Source: Valencia hispanica (Eukaryota > Chordata > Actinopteri > Cyprinodontiformes > Valenciidae). From it: a stretch of 64,000 nucleotides of DNA. Under the pieces are notes generated by a model. That model ran no database searches and had not been told where the DNA came from. It saw only the letters and a program-made list of their open reading frames with translations. Location of the stretch: NCBI GenBank assembly GCA_963556495.2, contig OY747702.1:11782693-11846692 (forward strand), read 5' to 3'. Shown here in pieces: positions 20,459 through 32,939 of this stretch (position 1 is its first letter; each line of letters opens with the position of its first letter). Position numbers and translations under genes: made by a program.

Positions 20459-20805
20459 GTTTCTGAGAATAAAGTCAGAATTCTGAGATTAAAGTCAGAA
20501 TTCTGAGAATAAAGTCAGAATTCTGAGATTAAAGTCAGAATTCTGAGAATAAAGTCAGAATTCTGAGATTAAAGTCAGAATTCTGAGAATAAAGTCAGAA
20601 TTCTGAGATTAAAGTCAGAATTCTGAGAATAAAGTCAGAATTCTGAGATTAAAGTCAGAATTCTGAGAATAAAGTCAGAATTCTGAGATTAAAGTCAGAA
20701 TTCTGAGAATAAAGTCAGAATTCTGAGATTAAAGTCAGAATTCTGAGAATAAAGTCAGAATTCTGAGATTAAAGTCAGAATTCTGACTTTATTCTCAGAA
20801 TTCTA
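20459..20805. repeat. Right subterminal array of 20-bp palindrome units
   Basis: About 17 units of TCAGAATTCTGA plus an 8-bp spacer. On the plus strand the spacers alternate strictly between GAATAAAG and GATTAAAG, which makes a 40-bp period; only the last unit, next to the terminus, has the opposite orientation (CTTTATTC). The array is less than half the length of the left one and is far more regular. Confidence 0.95.
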
Positions 20806-20841
20806 TTTTTTTTTCTTCAGTGGCCCTAATCCTCTTCCGTA

Positions 20842-20847
20842 CTATTT
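20842..20847. repeat. Target-site duplication CTATTT, right
   Basis: Matches the 6 bp at 10058-10063 across the 10.8-kb transposon. Confidence 0.8.
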
Positions 20848-22388
<1,541 letters not shown>

Positions 22389-22434
22389 AGTGCTACAGAG
22401 AGTCGGCATTTAACCATCAGACTGGTGCCAATAG
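22389..22434 (+). CDS. SAMD3-like exon, copy B (penultimate)
   Basis: TTGACTACACAG precedes this 46-bp exon, which ends AATAG|GTGAGT in phase 1. It reads SATESRHLTIRLVPI plus one base, and joins the next exon at 22576 to restore a Val codon. The exon is a diverged copy of 10004-10049, but keeps a usable acceptor. Confidence 0.5.
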
Positions 22435-22575
22435 GTGAGTTGTGTAAATTGTGTAATAATTTTAAAGTCTAAATGTAAAGTGATAAGTGACAGTAATGTC
22501 ACTTCTAGACAACATCAGTATGATTTGTATCCTTGAGGGGCTGAACTCATCTTTTGTATTATTTGTGTTTTATAG

Positions 22576-22889
22576 TCAGCGATGGTCCAGACCTCACAGA
22601 CACTCTGGTGGCTCTCCTGACAGTTGTCTTTGGTAACGATCCTGCTTCAGCCCTCTTCAGCCCTGAGAGCATCTCTATTGTCATGGAGGAAATACTTGTG
22701 AGTGGTCCTACAAATCTGACTGACTCATTTCTCCTGCTCTTTGGGTACATCTATGCACTAGACCTACAGTACCCAAAAAAACTTGAGCTTACGTTCACAT
22801 TTATCCAAAAAGTTGTGATGTGTCCTGAGGACAACAAACCACTGAAAGGGCGTCTGCTGACGCTGAAGAATGATTTGTTCAATGAGTGA
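22576..22889 (+). CDS. SAMD3-like C-terminal exon, copy B
   Basis: After TTTTATAG the exon encodes about 104 residues: SDGPDLTDTLVALLTV ... LTDSFLLLFGYIYALDLQYPKKLE ... TLKNDLFNE, then TGA. The LTDSLLLLFGYIYALhLdYPKKL motif is the conserved C-terminus of the SAM-domain-containing protein 3-like group, which is highly repeated in fish genomes. No SAM domain is present in this window upstream of it, so this is the 3' end of a longer gene or a fragment carried by a repeat. Its molecular role is unknown. The intact frame and splice sites argue that the exon is under, or recently under, selection. Confidence 0.6.
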
Positions 22890-23611
22890 ATCTCTGGATG
22901 GACTATTTGTTAAGCTGAGTATTAAGGAAGTCTTTTGTTATTTTTCCACTTTACAAATGTAATCATTTGCCTCTTCTACTATAGATTTAAGATATGACAG
23001 TTTGCCTCTTCTACCTCAGATTTATACTCAGTACAAAGCTTGAATAACAAAACTAAACTTGGCACTGTTTGCCTCAAATAATACTGAATGTGGCACTGTT
23101 TGCCTCTTCTGCCTCAGATTTAATACATTGATTGTTGATGCATAAATGTCACAACATTGACATATTGTCTAGCCAAAGTTTCTGTACTGAATAGCTTGTG
23201 GAAAATGACTGTTCAAGTCATGCACTATACATGTTTAATGTTATGTTGCGTAATTCCTACCTTGAAACACTATGTTAACGTTGTCAGTTCAAGTATGGCA
23301 CAGTAGAAGCCAGTACTTTATTTAAATGATTTATTTTTAAAAACTGAGTTGCAGCTTTTAAGGTACTGTGAGTGCCAAAAAGTTTTTGAACAGTGTTAAA
23401 TGGCTCCACATTCTAATCGTTCTCATTGGTTTAGAGGAGGGATTTTACTGTATCTACCCTCTGTAGCAATGAAGACTATCAGCATATGGAACTATTAAAA
23501 GTTACTGTACTTTTAAACACATCTTGTATTTCTTTCTTTTTAATTCACAACAAGCACTTTGTTTTGACTAAGCTCCTGTAATTCGTGTCTTTTAAAAAGT
23601 GCATTGTGTTG

Positions 23612-23617
23612 AATAAA
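23612..23617 (+). terminator. Polyadenylation signal of SAMD3-like copy B
   Basis: AATAAA 720 bp after the stop, followed by a GT-rich TGTTAAATTGTC/TTGTGATG stretch. The intervening 3' UTR has three copies of a GTTTGCCTC word (near 22960-23110). Confidence 0.5.
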
Positions 23618-23639
23618 GATGTTAAATTGTCACTTGTGA

Positions 23640-24330
23640 TGTTTCTTTCATGTTTTCTAGCATTATTAGCTGATTATAATTGTGCGGTGGGTTGGCATCA
23701 GAATAGACTGAATTTTAAGTGCAGTGCCCCCCAATTTTGAGTTGATGACTGAAAGTTTTGAGTGTGTTTAACACATTTTATGAGTTGGAGAATACTGAAA
23801 GCTTTGAGTAAATTATTTCCTGATTATAAGTTGTGGAATATCAATATTTTTAAGATAACATCAAGATAGCTTAAGGCAACTGCAATTATAAATTTTATTT
23901 TATGTAAACTTAGAACATTTAAAAATATTTTTGTGTAATCTGTTACAAAATAATTTTTAAGTTCTGCGAATTTATTAAGTTTTACAGTGTAGACCTTGTT
24001 GAGCTGCCTAAGCTGTCTGCTGCTCATATTAAAGAGCAGCTTACGAATGGCTTGTTCAACAGGGGCTTCACCACTGAATTGCTGCAGGTTTTCACGGGGG
24101 TGGGGGGTGGGGGTTGACTTTGCTGTTTAGACATGCATGAAGTGAGTGAGTGATAAAGGTTTTGTAATAATACTACTTTCACCCTTGGTGCTTCGGTAAA
24201 GCCAATATTAAGTTTGTACCTAAGCACATAGGTACGGGCTTCTTATTGGATGAGTACTGCATTGGTGATTATATTTCACCGTACAACAAGTTATTTAATG
24301 TGATTACATCAGTTGGAGGTTCTTATTTCT
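23640..24330. other. Non-coding stretch
   Basis: AT-rich, no gene or repeat recognised, apart from a G-run near 24098-24115. Confidence 0.5.
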
Positions 24331-25120
24331 TAAACAACCATATTGAAAGACACATCTCATGGTCATGAAAGAGATGTCAATGACATGCATCAAGCATAGA
24401 AAACATCTAAGGAGATTGAAGAAAAAAAAAAAAAGCTACTAAAATGTGGTTAAGAACCATCCAGGGCATAATTAAAAAGTGGAAAGACAGTGGGGAACCC
24501 TCGTCTCCTAGGAAGACATGTGGTCAAAAAAAAACCAGAATGGTCGTGATCAGCAATAACTTAAACATTTGGTGAATTCAAATTGATGAACAACAACAGG
24601 GGAACTCAGGACTATATTTAATCGTGAACGTAAGAACATTTGCATGTGCACAATGCAAAGACCACAATGGAAGGTCATGTGGTCTGATGAGTCTAGATTG
24701 ACACTCTTAAAGAGTGACGGGCGCATCAGGGTAAGAAGAGATGGAGATAAAGCGATTCACTCCTAATGCCTAGTGCCTACTGTTCCACCCTGTGGTGACA
24801 ATGCTATGATCTGGGGTTGCTGCAGTTGGTCAGGTCCAGGTCCAGTAACATTATGAGCCCAAAGAATGAGATCAGTTGACCACCTGAATATATTATTTTT
24901 CTTTCCCTGATGGTGTGGGCATATTCCAAGATGACAATGCCAGGATTCATCAGGGTCAAATTGTGAAAGAGTGTTTCAGAGAGCATGAGACATCCTTCTC
25001 ACACATGGATTGGCCACAACAGAGTCTGGAACTTAACCCCATTGAGAATCTTGGGATGTGCTGGAGAAGGCTTTGCTCAGTGGTTGGACTGTATTCTAAA
25101 GAGTATTATTGTTAGAAATG
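24330..25120 (+). pseudogene. Tc1-type transposase pseudogene
   Basis: Reading across frames, the plus strand preserves Tc1 blocks in order: a helix-turn-helix remnant (TIQGIIKKWKDSG, about 24455-24495), an SDESRLTLL-like segment (about 24685), a DNARIHQ segment (about 24930), and the LELNPIENLG segment (about 25030) with the third acidic residue. Frameshifts, stops and a poly-A run near 24422 break it. No terminal repeats are clear. A related piece lies on the minus strand at 44520-44950. Confidence 0.75.
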
Positions 25121-25129
25121 ACAGAATTT

Positions 25130-26455
25130 CTATACTATATATGCAGTACATACAGAAATCAAGTTCCCCAATCTGTTGACTTGTTTCTCAAAAACACTTT
25201 CACTTTGAATTAGTTGTGAACGTTTTCCTGATTAAATTTACATTAGATTTTCATGAACTATCCCTCCTATTTTTTAATAAGCTGGTGTCAGTCATCATAG
25301 ATCCAAAACAATGCTCAGTTTGGTTTGGGAGCGTTTTCCAATTAAGATATTTAGGACTATGGTTGAAAGATCTATTATCTCTTTCCACCTGATGCCAGTT
25401 CTATTAAAATTACGGCCTGAAGTCAAAGCTGTTATCTTCATGGCGGAAAGGAAGTGAAAGAAGAAAGCTCTGTTTGTTTTCCTATACCTCAATAGGAAGT
25501 TAATCCATACCTTTATTCAGCTGCAACATGTTCATCACAAATTACTCGTCTGGCAGGTTGGCAGTTGTTTCCCAGGGGTACTTCAGTCTGTCTCCCAAGT
25601 CCAGAGTCGGTCACACACATTTGCACTTATAGTCAAGGTAAAAGCAATGTGTTGATTGTAAACCTCTATTTGCAGCTGACTTGACCTCTCCCTTTCTCTT
25701 TAGAAGCTAGGTTTTTAGGATTTCAGACATAATCTGTTGTCCCCTGGTCAGACTGTGGGAAATCACTTCCTGAGCAGAAATTCCATAAAAACACCAATCA
25801 ATCATCCATCCATCGACTGGAATTGTTACACCACAAGCTACTTCAAAATGTTTAATTTTGAGAACTTGGTTTTCCCTAATTCCACAGCAGTCATACTTAT
25901 GCATAAAGCTCAACTATATTTATAAATACCCACTACTGTTTGGTTGAATGACACTCAGCATGTTACAACATTATACTTTTGTTTTTGAAGACCTCAACAT
26001 GCCAAGAAAACCTTTACAACCAGAAATGGTGGAGCTAATTTTTTAAAAAGGTTTTGTGGCCACAGGGGTCTTTATTAGCAGTGGATAGCGCAGAAATGGG
26101 AGAGAGATGGGGGAACAGACATTTGGCAAATGTCCGCAGGGTGGAATCAAACCCTCTGAACAAGAGGCTATTACATCATAACTTTATCTTTTATCCATTC
26201 TGTTGAAACACCCGGAACTGTCCAACTGTCTAATTGACCTGTGGCTTAGTCCTCCTCAGCCCTGCCCCCAGAACGCAAACGAACAATTCGAATTCCTACC
26301 AGTTCTCACCGTCTCACTTCGTACAGAAGCATTTGGACCTTAAGTGTTTTTTTGGCTGTATTTGTATTTTAAGGCACACAAATGGTTAAACAAAGTGCCT
26401 GGGGCACATGCAAAAGTGATATACAGTATCCCGAGAGGATTAGCAACTATGAGTG
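25130..26455. other. Mostly non-coding, with a SINE-like tail
   Basis: No gene is seen. The 26060-26165 interval (CAGTGGATAGCGCAGAAATGG then GTGGAATCAAACCC) resembles a repeat tail; its reverse complement has a GGTTTGATTCC-like tRNA B box, so it may be a SINE remnant on the minus strand. Confidence 0.35.
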
Positions 26456-26459
26456 CAGA

Positions 26460-26760
26460 AATAAATAAAAGTATTTCTAAAAGTAGAATTGGAGGCAGCT
26501 CTTTATTTATCAGGCTCCTCTCCTTTGGAACCAGCTCCCAGTTTTAGTCCGTGAGGCAGACACCTCTACTTTTAAGACCAGGCTTAAAACTTTCTTTTTT
26601 GATAAACCTTATAGTTAAAACAGATTGAATTTAGCCAGTTGCTGGATGAGTGGGGGCTCAGGGAAGAGGTAGTAGCCGACAGCCTAAGCCGGTTGAGGGA
26701 GAATGCAGTCCAGACAGACGGTTCTCCCTGGCTCTGCCTCTCTCATGTCTCATTCTAACG
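26460..26760 (+). mobile_element. LINE 3'-end fragment
   Basis: The translation has a PLLWNQLPVLVREADTST-type segment and FKTRLKTFFFDKPYS across frames, the common C-terminal end of fish L2-type reverse transcriptases. It is closely related to the piece at 35680-35840. The flanking 26790-27330 is GC- and proline-codon-rich; I do not recognise it. Confidence 0.6.
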
Positions 26761-27329
26761 AGCCGGGATTATCTAGAGCTATCACTGTAGTTATGCTGCT
26801 GTGTGACCTCCATCGTCACTCCTCCCTAGATACATCTGGTGGGGACCAGCTTGCTCTTGCTCTGTCCGATCCTTGACACGCTGGATCTTGCTAGTTTGAC
26901 GGCGGAGGTGGAGAGGGTTCACCAGGTGGCCAGGGGGAGAAGTCATTGGCTGCTCCTCCAGTAGCCTGTCCACCAGTACATCTCATCCTCGAGATCCTCA
27001 GGGACCGGCGGCGTGCGACCTCCGCCAAGGTGGCCCTCTCCTCCAACGGCCCGCGCAACGGCCTTCCAAGCTGAACCACCCTGCACCAGCCCTTCCCTGG
27101 CTGCGCTCTTTGAGCAACACAGTCCGCTCCCCAGAGTCCGCTCTAGTGGGTTGCGCCCCACAGTTTTGTCCTTCAGCCGCAGTTCCAAAGGTCCTTCCTG
27201 AGGTCGCTCCTGAGTCCACTCCACGACGCCTTCCCATGGCCGCACCTCGCCACCTTCCAATGCCCACACCTCACCTCCGGGCCCCCGTGCCCGCACCTAA
27301 TCTAAGCCTCCTGGTTCCAATGCCTCGTC

Positions 27330-28099
27330 TGGGAAAATGGGGGAAAAGTCTACTCCAGGTTCACTGTGAGATATACAAAGAGAGACTGAATAGATATCAG
27401 CTAACTATAAAAGATGCTAGGGAATCTTTCTTTTCTGAAATCATCAACAGAAACATTAATAATGCACGGACCCTATTTGCAACAGTGAAAAGACTAACTA
27501 ATCCTTTAGTGACAGTAGCCCCTGAACTAAACTCTACCAGGGCCTGCAATGAATTTGCCAGCTTTTTCACTGAAAAGATTCTAACAATTAGACGGTCAAT
27601 CTGTACCTCAATATCGAACCCACAACCAGTGCCATCCCCAAACAACAACAATGTAGAGAAAATGTCTGAATTCCACAAATTAAACCAGAACAGCCTTGAA
27701 AAAATCAATATCCAATTAAGCTCCTCCTCCTGCTGTCTTGATATCCTACCCACAGCTTTTCTAAAGAAAGTTCTTCCTGTTATTGGGTCTGATCTTGTTC
27801 AAATAGTGAACTCATCCCTGCTATCAGGTGTCTTCCCTCAGACTTTAAAACAAGCAGTTATTAAACCACTGCTAAAGAAGAAAAATCTGGACAACACGTT
27901 AATGCAGAACTACAGGCCGATCTCTACTCTTCCATTCATCAGTAACATTATTGAAAAAGCTGTGTTTCAGCAGCTGAATAGCTTCATAACAATGACAAAC
28001 CGTTTTGATGTTTTTCAGTCTGGTTTCCGTGCTCACCACAGCACCGAGACTGCCCTCGTCAAAGTATTCAATGACATCCGCATAAATACAGACAGTTGA
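27330..28099 (+). pseudogene. L2 reverse transcriptase, N-terminal part
   Basis: After about 60 residues of proline-rich upstream sequence that may belong to another repeat, the frame shows the linker (ARTLFATVKRLTNP, EFASFFTEKI), the LLKKKNLDNTLMQNYRPISTLP block and VFQSGFRAHHSTETAL. It stops at 28097 inside the block that should continue to the catalytic region. The following 28100-28244 has no frame and contains the missing segment with stops. Confidence 0.75.
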
Positions 28100-28244
28100 T
28101 CATGATATTTTATTGGAACGACTAGAGAGCTGGGTCGGACTCTCTGGTACACTACTTGGCTAGTTCGAATCTTACCTAAAGAACAGGGACTTCTATGTCT
28201 CAATAGGAAACTTTTCATCAGAACGAACAGAAATCACATGTGGG

Positions 28245-28721
28245 GTGCCGCAGGGCTCCATCCTGGGGCCCCTCTTATTTAATATCTACATGCTCCCACT
28301 AGGCAAGATTATAGCAACCAATAACATTAGCTACCATAACTACGCGGATGACACTCAGCTCTACATTACAATGTCACCAGGTGACTCTGAACCCATTCAA
28401 ACTGTAAATCAATGCATTGACCAAATAAATGGATGGATTTGCCATAACTTTCTCCAGCTGAATAGAAACAAAACTGAAGTGATTATTTTTGGACCCAAGG
28501 AGGAACGATCAAGAGTCAGCACACAGCTTAAATTAATACAGCTAGAAACTACTGATCAGGCTCGAAACCTAGGTGTAGTAATGGACTCAGACCTGAACCT
28601 CCAAGGTCACATAAAGGCAATAACAAGGTCAGCGTTCTATCACCTGAAGAACATCTCTAGGATTAAACGACTGATGTTGCAACACGATCTAGAAAAAGTC
28701 ATCCATGCGTTTATCTTTTGA
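28245..28721 (+). pseudogene. L2 reverse transcriptase, catalytic part
   Basis: The frame opens at the [14 protein letters not shown] block and includes the catalytic box YADDTQLY (about 28350), then [13 protein letters not shown] and LGVVMDSDL. It ends at a stop near 28720. An upstream stop and this one show the copy is dead. Confidence 0.8.
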
Positions 28722-29163
28722 ATACTGCAACAGCATCTTCACAGGTCTGCCTAAAAAGTCAATCAGACAGCTGCAGCTGATCCAGAACGCTGCCGCTCGC
28801 GTCCTCACTAGAACCAGGAAAGTAGAGCACATGACCCCAGTTCTAAAGTCCTTACACTGGCTCCCTGTAGCTCAGAGAATAGACTTCAAAACACTCCTAC
28901 TAGTTTATAAATCATTACATGGCTTAGCACTAAAATATGTTGAAGACCTGTTGTCATGGTACCAACCACCAAGACCACTCAGGTCCTCCAACTCTAGCCT
29001 ACTTAACATCCCTAGACTCAGAACTAAACATGGAGAAGCAGCTTTCAGTTTCTATGCTCCCCTTATCTGGAACAGACTTCCTGACGAGTGTAGAGCTGCT
29101 GAAACTCTGAACTGCTTTAAATCGAGACTAAAAACCCATCTGTTTAGAATTGCCTTCGAGTAA
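28705..29163 (+). pseudogene. L2 reverse transcriptase, C-terminal part
   Basis: The frame continues with [46 protein letters not shown] and finishes with FKSRLKTHLFRIAFE and TAA at 29161-29163. It is the conserved C-terminal region of L2 proteins. Three frames in sequence rebuild one ORF2 with at least two breaks. Confidence 0.8.
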
Positions 29164-29392
29164 ATGCTTGATGTCATATGTATGAAATGTGTTCATGCTC
29201 TCTTGCTTTTTTTTTTTGGATCTTTCTCTTGCTTTATTGTGTATCATGTGTAATGTGTGTTTCTTTTACTTTTAATTTCCATTGTTTTTTTTTGTTTTTT
29301 AAATCACCAAATCATGTAAAGCACCTTGAATTACCCTGCTGTTGAAAGTGAACTATACAGATTAAATTGCCTTGCCTTGCCTTGCCTTGTGG

Positions 29393-29790
29393 TACTTCAC
29401 AAGTAATCCTTTAGTGTCAAGAAGATTTATCATTTACATAAACAATCTGTCAGACAAATATGATTTAAACCAGCCTAGTGCTGCTCCTTTGATCCCTGTA
29501 ACACTTTCAAGCCTTTCTAAGAGAATATTATGATGTTCTAGCTTGTCAAAGGGTCTTTTTATACAGCAGTAGACAATGTTTTCAGGCTAAATAGGAATTG
29601 TCTTGGTGTGTAGAGCACCATTTGTTCTCCAATTTCCTAGTATTCTGCTTTAAAGTATGCAGCTCTGCTTTAAACCAGGGAGTCAACTTCCTATGGCTAA
29701 TTACCTTCTTGTTTTAATGGGGCTACACTATCTAATGCCAGACGCAATGAGGAAATAATTCTATGAACCAGACCATCCCTTTCTAAAGGG
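29393..29790. other. Unassigned non-coding sequence
   Basis: No coding signal. The sequence shows no terminal features; it may be an old repeat. Confidence 0.4.
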
Positions 29791-29793
29791 TTA

Positions 29794-30209
29794 TGCCGTG
29801 TTCACACCGCATGCTTGCAAAGCCTGCCACTTGCTGAGAAAAAAAAAGAGAGCTTCCTCTGTTGCCGGATGTTTTAAACAATGGCGAAACATATCGAGAG
29901 AGTGGCTTGGCTATATTTGCCAAAAAAAGCTAGACAATGTTGTCGTCGGGCACATTAGCGCCTTTTGTGGATACACCCCATTCTCGAGAGACGATCTGAG
30001 TTTGGAGAGTTTAACCATTTGCTCCAGGAGCTGCGTATGGATGAAGTTCGTTTTCAGCGCTTCTTTAAATGTGTAGTGACGTCACTACAGTGAGACGCTC
30101 TGATTGCAGTGGCCAAAGCACCACAGAGTCTCTGACGGCCCCAACCATAGACTTACGATGTAATCTTGCTGTTCTAGGCATTGTCGTTTTGGGCGGTGTG
30201 AACGCGGCA
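29794..30209 (+). mobile_element. PIF/Harbinger derivative with TTA target duplication
   Basis: The element begins TGCCGTGTTCACACCGC and ends with the reverse complement of TGCCGCGTTCACACCGCC, and is flanked by TTA on both sides (29791-29793 and 30210-30212), the 3-bp duplication of PIF/Harbinger transposons. It is 416 bp long. A remnant of the Harbinger nuclease N-terminus can be read near 30010-30065: LLQELRMDEVRFQRFF. It is a deleted, non-autonomous copy. Confidence 0.8.
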
Positions 30210-30368
30210 TTAGAGATGGAATTTCTGTCCTCCACTGTGTTACTCCGAGGCACTGAAGAAAGTAGGAATGTAAAAGATTCTTTTCAAACTTTTTACAGCA
30301 TTGTCTTATAAAGTAAGTACATTTTCTTTCAGGTTTAAAATGGTCAGTTAAAGTAAATTTAAAAATTA

Positions 30369-30432
30369 TGCATCCATCCATCCCCCCATCCCTCCCTCCC
30401 TCCACCCATCCATCCATCCATCCATCCATCCA
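30369..30432. repeat. CATC tetranucleotide repeat
   Basis: Mixed (CATC)n and (CCTC)n runs. The following CAGGGAGCCAGTCCATCGCAG word near 30459 recalls the tail sequence often attached to such repeats in fish LINE/SINE ends. Confidence 0.8.
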
Positions 30433-30439
30433 GTTTATC

Positions 30440-32425
30440 CCTTGCATGGTTGAAGACAGGGAGCCAGTCCATCGCAGGAAATATGCCATACACACATGAT
30501 AACTGAATTTGATACAGATACAGCAGGGTGATATCTTGCCTCTTGAGTAGCCCTGAGCTTGACCATATTGAAAATGTATGGACCATCTTTGAAAGTTCGG
30601 CTGTGGCAGGAAGCCAATGAGTTTATGTGAACCCTACAATTTCTGCAAAGCAAAATGCTCAAATATTCAATCGGAATGTAACCAGAAAGTCCAAGTCACG
30701 TTCCAAGAGTAAAAGTGACACTTTACCAGTCATCAACATTACAAAGCAATTTCTGCATCTAATGTTTTCCATTCTTTTTATTTTTCTGTTTATTAGTATT
30801 TAAAGGTTAGAACAAGAGGTTTCAAAGAATCTCTTACAAGCCTTTGGAGAAATACTTAGGATCAAAGCGTTTCTATAAGCAACTCTCCATCCATGAATGT
30901 TTTCTCCCCTCGGTGGAACTGTACAAGTTTCAAAGCAGTGATTAGGAGGCATTTTAGTCTTAATCTCTAAAGATGATAAAAGATGAAGGTTAGGTGATGA
31001 ATCACCTGAAACACATTTTATTGAAGTTCCCATGGGGCTTCTACTTTGTTAGGAATTAGAGAACATAACTGAAGAATATCTTATATAGAGTGATGATATT
31101 TCCTGCTCATTCTAAAAGGCTGCCGACAATGCCGCAGACAGGCAGCAATTTCTTCACATATTGTAATGAGAGAATAAGGGGGACTGAACACGAATACTTT
31201 GGGATAGACAAACTCTGTCTAGACATGTCACATTGAACATTTTTTATTGGTTATTATATTACTTATCTGTAGTTTTACTAATAAATTGCATAACTGAGAA
31301 AACAGAATCAAGCTTGCCTTAACAAGTAAATACTGTAAGTAGTTGTTTTCTCACAAGTTATAGTAATAAATGAATTCGCTCGTCTAATTTAATATTAGGT
31401 TTACTTTCAAAAAATATTAACATATTGATTCCTAATCCTACTTTTATTGTATTTTAGGAAATGAATCTACTAATCTATGCTCATTTACTAAATGAAAAAA
31501 AAAAGTTTTCTAACCAAGGGTAACGTTTCAACACCCTGCTCAATAGTCACAAGTCTTCCCCTCTTTGGTTGAAAATCCAGTCTCTGACATCACTTTCAGC
31601 TGGGAGATGTTTGAGGGTTTTTTTTGCATGTACAGCCTGAACTTCTATGACCCATAACATTTAATATTCCAGCTGCGGAAAAGGAATTTTTGATATTTTT
31701 CTGAACATTGCACTGTCTGACCTGAGGGTGAGCCTACTGGGATGTCCGCTCCTGCTAAGACTAGCAATCTTCCCCCAAATGTGAATCTTTTTTTTTTTTC
31801 TTTTTTTTACCACAGAATGATAACCACCAGGTTTAAAGAATTGTCGAGGCATTTTAACTCTTTATACGTAGATGACCAGGACCCGCTTCTTTAGCAAGCC
31901 TAAAAGAAAGATAACAACCAGACGATTATAATGTATTTTCCTCCTTCTGGTAAAGGTTGGAGCTCTCACCATACAAATCGAATATATGTGTAGTACTCTC
32001 TCTGCCATCTTGCTACTAGCATAAGAAAGACAAAGGATGCTCGGGTTCATTAAGTACAGATATGAATACTCAGGAATTACTTCCCCACTATATTAAACCC
32101 AGCTGTTCTAGAACAAAATCTTTGGCAATTTGAAAACCCTGATAAATGGCCAAATACAACCCCAAAATAAAGCCCTACAGTTGAAAGACAGTTGGTTTTC
32201 CCCGCCCACTCATGAATATTAAATGAGTTGGGTGCTGACTAGTCGGTTTACCCCGATGGCTCTATGACGATAGGGATAATAGTTCTATAACCAACAGCTA
32301 CATACTGCCGACGTTGAAGTGGGCGGGGACATCTACATTTAAGGGGGTGTGTCTACGGCCTTTGAGGCGTTATCAGAGCTTCACCCTTTCTCCGTGGCCA
32401 TAACAAAATTAGGACCCCTTTAAAT
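30440..32425. other. Non-coding stretch
   Basis: No gene is seen. The 31790-31815 interval has T-runs. The 32180-32400 interval is GC-richer (TGGGCGGGGACATC, GGGGGTGTGTC) and has the look of a non-autonomous element or promoter fragment, but no inverted ends were found. Confidence 0.4.
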
Positions 32426-32426
32426 A

Positions 32427-32427
<1 letters not shown>

Positions 32428-32458
<31 letters not shown>

Positions 32459-32462
32459 ATAA
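32428..32462. repeat. TA dinucleotide repeat
   Basis: ATATAT run of about 25 bp with adjoining AATATATAATAAT. Confidence 0.9.
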
Positions 32463-32599
32463 TTAATATTTTTCTCTTTTTTAAAACTTTAATTCTTCCA
32501 TTTTTGGTAGAAACATTGTTTTTGTGGACAACTGTTCTCTCTGGTTTTGAATGCTGTGAAACTGGAAGGATTTTTGCTGATACTTTTTATTTTTGGACA

Positions 32600-32935
32600 T
32601 TTGTTATGATGCATAACCATGGCAACATGGTGGTTTACAACTGGCAGCAGCTGATTAACATCACAAAAGCTCAAATAATACCTCAGCTACAGCCACAAAA
32701 CCCTGATGAGTTGAAAAGAAGACGCCATAGATCCAGAGCATCCTCTACATCAGACTGTCATACAACTACAGAGCGTCTTCAGTCAGAGGCTTCTTCAGAT
32801 CTGCAGACTGCTACAGGAGATCATCCCTACCCACAGCCATCAGCATCTACAACAAATCTTTGAAGGAACTTGCATAATGAGTTAAAACAACATTTAATTT
32901 CCCTTTGGGATTAATAAAGTAATTTGTATTGAATT
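32600..32935 (+). mobile_element. LINE-derived short element (5' end joined to 3' end)
   Basis: The segment 32648-32740 is close to 63250-63342, the 5' start of a LINE at the right edge of the window (CAGCTGATTAACATC, AATAATACCTCA). It then jumps to a 3'-type end (CTACAGGAGATCATCC ... CCACAGCCATCAGCATCTAC ... GGGATTAATAAAGTA and a TTGAATTGAATT tail), which matches 54570-54690. It therefore seems to be an internally deleted LINE of about 330 bp. A 119-codon open frame over it (32504-32863) is probably accidental. Confidence 0.6.
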
Positions 32936-32939
32936 GAAT

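Larger units (their letters stand above)
10064..20841. mobile_element. 10.8-kb two-gene DNA transposon (IS3EU-like) with long inverted arms
   Basis: Both ends read TACGGAAGAGGATTAGGGCC followed by ACTGAAG and an A-run, in inverted orientation, and a CTATTT duplication flanks them. Each arm carries a 20-bp unit array, an exon-1 region with intron and part of exon 2: left 10064-12973 (with a 547-bp insertion), right 18943-20841. Outside the array the arms differ at only a few positions. The unique core (12974-18942) holds the HECT gene body on the plus strand and the integrase gene body on the minus strand. The DDE/rve-type transposase without the H2C2 finger expected of Ginger elements, together with the TIR form, suggests the IS3EU group of eukaryotic transposons; this naming is from memory and should be checked. 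Confidence 0.8.
27330..29392 (+). mobile_element. L2-type non-LTR retrotransposon, 5' truncated
   Basis: A plus-strand LINE that lacks its endonuclease. It ends in a characteristic tail of TTGCC repeats at about 29366-29392 (CCTTGCCTTGCCTTGCCTTG), which marks L2 elements. Reverse transcriptase blocks are spread over three frames, broken by stops near 28098 and 28720. The 3' UTR after the stop at 29161 is T-rich. Confidence 0.85.

Noticed and set aside
27110..27330. Proline-rich N-terminal extension of the L2 frame as a gag-like protein
   Set aside because: The composition is GC-skewed, with open frames on several strands; no zinc knuckle or other domain is visible.
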